Shown here piece after piece: positions 5,591-8,670 of a stretch of 8,670 bases of DNA (its first letter is position 1; each line of letters opens with the position of its first letter). The stretch lies in assembly GCA_009918425.1 (NCBI GenBank), contig RGEC01000087.1, positions 1 through 8,670 of the forward strand, read 5' to 3'. The stretch is from Bacteroidota bacterium. GTDB lineage: Bacteria; Bacteroidota; Bacteroidia; NS11-12g; UBA955. Both the position numbers and the translations under genes were made by a program. Under the pieces are notes generated by a model, which was given only the letters and a program-made list of their open reading frames with translations, ran no database searches and was not told where the DNA came from.

Positions 5591-5828
5591 TTGCAATACC
5601 CTAAACTGATATTCGCACCGCTAACACCAAAAACGAAGTGTTTTATATCCGATTAAAGAAAAAGCAATCAAGGAACCTATTCTCTGCCACTGCAAATAGG
5701 AGGAAAAAGTATTACAAATAATACCATCATCAATTGCCTTATTAAACAGGCTGCATGAGCCTGAAATTCTGCGCAAGCGAGGCGGCAGAATACAAAGATC
5801 TGATTAATATTTAAACCTTTACCGGGAT
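5591..5828. other. Non-coding gap between converging genes
   Basis: No coding sequence is supported here. It holds two small inverted repeats: CAGGCT/AGCCTG (5747-5763) and ATTCTGC/GCAGAAT (5766-5791). An isolated AGGAGG at 5698-5703 has no start codon at a suitable distance. The remainder shows no RNA gene or repeat that I can recognise. Confidence 0.5.
5747..5763 (-). terminator. Weak hairpin downstream of the TPR gene, possible terminator
   Basis: On the minus strand CAGGCT-CATGC-AGCCTG forms a perfect six-base-pair stem with a five-base loop, followed by TTTAAT. It lies about 66 bases past the stop codon of the TPR gene. The T-tract is short, so this is only a candidate; the second repeat at 5766-5791 is closer to the gene but has no T-run. 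Confidence 0.25.
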
Positions 5829-8670
5829 TTACTCATCCCCTTGCCTTGTTTGCTTGTCGCGTAGCCGGGCTAATTTTGCTTTGGCCTCATTCACAAGTTC
5901 CGGGATTTCAAAGTTTTCAACTACGTTATTCCAGGAAGCTTTTGCACTGAATTCATCTTTCGATTTCAGGTAAGCATCTCCAAGCAATAACATGGCTTTT
6001 CCCACCCAATAATCATAGCTATCAAATTTTTCAAGCACACCGAAGCAAGACTCTTTTGTGAGTTCTACGCTGTCGGTGGCAAAATAAAGGGTAGCCTCAC
6101 GGTATTTGGCTTCAGCAGCATATTTATTGTTATACTTGGTATAGGCTTCTTTAAATCGGTCAAGTGCATTAGACCACTTTCTCTCCTGCATATCTGCCTT
6201 GCCAATAAAAACAAGTGCCTCTGCCTTTAAATCATCGGGGCTGCTAAGCTCAGTTCCTATTTTCTCGGCCAACGCCCTTCCATCTGCCATTTTATTTTCC
6301 TGTTCATAGCATTTAAGCATATTTTTCCAGGCCTGGTGTCTTTTACTCTTGTCTTTGGTAATCTCTTCGAGTCGGGCCAGATACGGCATTATTTCGCTGC
6401 ATGAAGCACTATTCCCCAAAATTTCAAGCACGCTCAACAAAGCATCCTCCTGAAATTCAAAACCATTAGACTCAGCCGCAATTTTGTAATGTGGCAATGC
6501 CTGGCTGTTTTGTTTCAACTCTTCGTGGCATACCCCTTTATAATAATTGGCTGCAACCTTAAAGAATCCTCTGCTTATCTCAGTCATATATTGCTGAAAA
6601 GCATCTATAGCCTCATTATACTTATCACGTTCATACAGATTAAAGGCAGTAAAATACATCAGACTATCCTTTTCAGAAGCTGACATCCCGCCTCTGTTTT
6701 TTGTCCAGTTCACATATTCAGAGGCTTTGCCCTGATCTGTGTAAATCCTTTTAATATTTTCAGAGGCTGTTTTTGCCTCCTGTGTTCCGGGAAACTGATC
6801 ATACAGGCGGGTATACATGTCTATGGCTTTATTACTTTGACCATTATTATTATATATACGACCCAAATTCAACAGGGAACGCATTACCAGCGGATGGGTT
6901 TTATAATCATCCACCAAGGTCGAAAAATAGCGCTCTGCCTCCTGCGTACTGCCTGCAGCCCAGTATTCGGAACCCAGTTCAAAGCAGGCATCGGGCAGAA
7001 AGCGGCTTTTGGCGAATTCGTTCATGAGGCGTTTCATGGCGGCTATTTTCTTCTCACGCATACCAGACAACTGGAACATTTGTCCCTGCAAACCATATAT
7101 CATACCCGTTTGAAATAAAGCATAATCTGCGTCAGCGCCTTTTTTCCCGGTCACATAAGCGTAGGCAGTTATGGCATCATCCATGTGCTTTTGCTTCTGT
7201 TTATTGGCTTCCTTTCCCAAACCTGCAGCCTGTGCAAAATTGCAATCACCAAGGCGCAACTGAGCATCGTTGTATATTCTCTCATCATAACGTCCCCTGG
7301 TGGCTGATTTGATAAATTTTTCAAAATATGGAATGGCATCCCCATAATTCTGTTCCTTATATTTACTGTAACCCAATCCATAAAAGGCAAAGGGATAAAC
7401 ATCCAGACTGCTGACTTCCGGTGCATCCAGAAAGCGCTGATATAATCCGGAGGCCATAATGTATTCTCCTTTCATAGTCAAGGCTTCAGCCTTCCATAAG
7501 GCAGCCTGTCCTACCAGATTTGCATTTGTCTTTTTATCCATACACTTATCGAACATGGCTATGGCTTCGTCCCAGTTTCTGTTCTTGAAAAGTTCCATGC
7601 CACGGGCCAGACTCACGCGCTGAAACGCTTCCTCCGTTTGCGGATCTGGATCCTGAATACTTTCCAGTACAGCAGCTGCATCGCGGTAGTTGTCTGTATT
7701 CAGAAGCAAACCTGCAAGGAGTTTTTTAGCCTCTTTGGTTTTTACTGAATTTCCATATGATGCTATGTATTTCTGCAAAAGCGAGGCCGCATTGCTCTCG
7801 CCCAGTTCAGTGGCTATTTTGGCCTGATTCAGAAGGGCATCCTGTGCCACAGTCTTATCAAAATTTGTGCGATAAGCCTCGGCAAAGGCATTCATGGCAT
7901 CACGCTTACTTTTCAGCTTAAGGTAACATTCACCAAGATGATAACTGGCATATTGAGCAATGCTATCACCAAGATAGGCAATTTCCTTAAGCCATTCCAC
8001 TGCCTTGGTGCACTGCTCCGCTTTGTAGTTGGCAAAACCAAATTCATATACCTCATTTCTGTCAAGACTATCGAGTGTCATTCCGCTTGCATTATATGCA
8101 TCTGCGGCCTGCGCATAACGACCAAGGCGATAATAGCATTTCCCTTTTAAAAAACTTACCCTTCCCACAGGCACGCCGCCTTTTATTTTATCGGCAGACA
8201 ACAAAGCTTTTTCATACTGATTTTGCAAATAATAAATCTGGGCTATATAAAGTTTAACAGCCTTAGGACCATCATCTTCAATAGAATGAAATGCTGCAAG
8301 GGCATCGGCAAACTGACCGTTGTAGTACGCGCAATATGCATAATAATACAAGGCCAGTGTTTTGTATTCGTTTTCCCTTTTGGTTAAAGGAGCCAGCGTC
8401 TCAGCAGCGTCCTTGTATTTCTTGGTACTTACCTGACAATAGCCTTTCCTGAAGTAATAGCGATCTGCAATATCCTTTGATATGGCCGAATGATCCACAT
8501 TTTTATAATATGATAAAGCCGTGGAATATTTTTGTTTCAGGTAATAATAATCACCCATGGCAAGATTGGCCATATGTGTTTTGTGGGATCCCGGATTGTT
8601 CTGCAAAAAACGTTTCACAGAGGCCTCACCATCGCTGTGGCCTGCAAACATTTTACTTACTGAAAGATAA
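5829..8670 (-). CDS. Large TPR-repeat protein, start beyond the right edge
   Basis: A very long all-helical protein made of tetratricopeptide-type repeats over nearly its whole visible length. Clear units occur near residues 28-51, 64-87, 99-122, 134-152, 167-186, 236-257, 350-370, 422-445, 592-615, 665-686, 700-722, 812-833 and 885-906 (numbered from the ATG at 8651). Each shows the G..Y...G.Y..A...Y pattern, for example GDYYYLKQKYSTALSYYK and GLGYSKYKEQNYGDAIPYFE. TPR arrays bind partner proteins and have no enzymatic role. The ATG at 8651 gives 940 residues, but the frame stays open to the edge with no stop (the codons before it read YLSVSK), and the protein there begins in mid-repeat. The true start probably lies upstream, and related Bacteroidota proteins of about 1,000 residues begin with a signal peptide and one more repeat (family knowledge; not visible here). 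A periplasmic or envelope location is therefore likely but unproven. The C-terminus is short and basic, with no sorting domain. Confidence 0.85.
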   Translation of the reverse strand, partial: YLSVSKMFAGHSDGEASVKRFLQNNPGSHKTHMANLAMGDYYYLKQKYSTALSYYKNVDHSAISKDIADRYYFRKGYCQVSTKKYKDAAETLAPLTKRENEYKTLALYYYAYCAYYNGQFADALAAFHSIEDDGPKAVKLYIAQIYYLQNQYEKALLSADKIKGGVPVGRVSFLKGKCYYRLGRYAQAADAYNASGMTLDSLDRNEVYEFGFANYKAEQCTKAVEWLKEIAYLGDSIAQYASYHLGECYLKLKSKRDAMNAFAEAYRTNFDKTVAQDALLNQAKIATELGESNAASLLQKYIASYGNSVKTKEAKKLLAGLLLNTDNYRDAAAVLESIQDPDPQTEEAFQRVSLARGMELFKNRNWDEAIAMFDKCMDKKTNANLVGQAALWKAEALTMKGEYIMASGLYQRFLDAPEVSSLDVYPFAFYGLGYSKYKEQNYGDAIPYFEKFIKSATRGRYDERIYNDAQLRLGDCNFAQAAGLGKEANKQKQKHMDDAITAYAYVTGKKGADADYALFQTGMIYGLQGQMFQLSGMREKKIAAMKRLMNEFAKSRFLPDACFELGSEYWAAGSTQEAERYFSTLVDDYKTHPLVMRSLLNLGRIYNNNGQSNKAIDMYTRLYDQFPGTQEAKTASENIKRIYTDQGKASEYVNWTKNRGGMSASEKDSLMYFTAFNLYERDKYNEAIDAFQQYMTEISRGFFKVAANYYKGVCHEELKQNSQALPHYKIAAESNGFEFQEDALLSVLEILGNSASCSEIMPYLARLEEITKDKSKRHQAWKNMLKCYEQENKMADGRALAEKIGTELSSPDDLKAEALVFIGKADMQERKWSNALDRFKEAYTKYNNKYAAEAKYREATLYFATDSVELTKESCFGVLEKFDSYDYWVGKAMLLLGDAYLKSKDEFSAKASWNNVVENFEIPELVNEAKAKLARLRDKQTRQGDE

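Noticed and set aside
5698..5703. AGGAGG resembling a strong Shine-Dalgarno sequence
   Set aside because: No ATG, GTG or TTG follows within a usable distance, and the other genes in this window do not use such sites; best taken as chance.
5755..5814. A 19-codon open frame starting ATGAGC in the gap
   Set aside because: Too short to judge, overlaps both inverted repeats, and has no promoter or ribosome-binding signal of its own.

Overview
The window looks like ordinary chromosome from a member of the Bacteroidota, probably an aerobic Flavobacteriia/Cytophagia-type lineage that makes isoprenoids by the mevalonate route. The evidence is a GHMP kinase of the Bacteroidota-type 'GYDIA' family, several TAnnTTTG promoter elements typical of the phylum, little sign of Shine-Dalgarno sequences, and moderate-to-low GC. 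I see no insertion sequence, phage gene, CRISPR array, tRNA, rRNA or defence module, and nothing I would call a wholly new system. What is notable is mostly in how genes start, join and stop.

Left part (1-3023, all minus strand): a compact isoprenoid cluster read right to left. It holds type 2 isopentenyl-diphosphate isomerase (fni), class II HMG-CoA reductase (mvaA) and a GYDIA-family GHMP kinase that runs off the left edge. fni and mvaA overlap by four bases (ATGA). mvaA and the kinase lie in the same reading frame, separated by one stop codon and one sense codon, and the kinase starts at TTG. fni also appears to start at TTG, just downstream of a TATCTTTG promoter element. Together the three genes would cover HMG-CoA to mevalonate, probably a mevalonate-branch phosphorylation, and IPP/DMAPP isomerisation. 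HMG-CoA synthase and the remaining kinase and decarboxylase steps must be elsewhere.

Middle part (3106-4525): a small MazG-like nucleotide pyrophosphohydrolase (minus), divergent from a RimJ/RimL-type GNAT acetyltransferase (plus). The acetyltransferase converges with, and overlaps by 12 bp, rfbC (minus; dTDP-4-dehydrorhamnose 3,5-epimerase). A terminator-like hairpin for rfbC appears to lie inside the acetyltransferase coding sequence.

Right part (4608-8670): a membrane-anchored coiled-coil protein with a C-terminal probable beta domain of unknown function (plus), ended by a strong rho-independent terminator. About 240 bp of non-coding sequence follows. Then comes a very long TPR-repeat protein (minus) whose start lies beyond the right edge.
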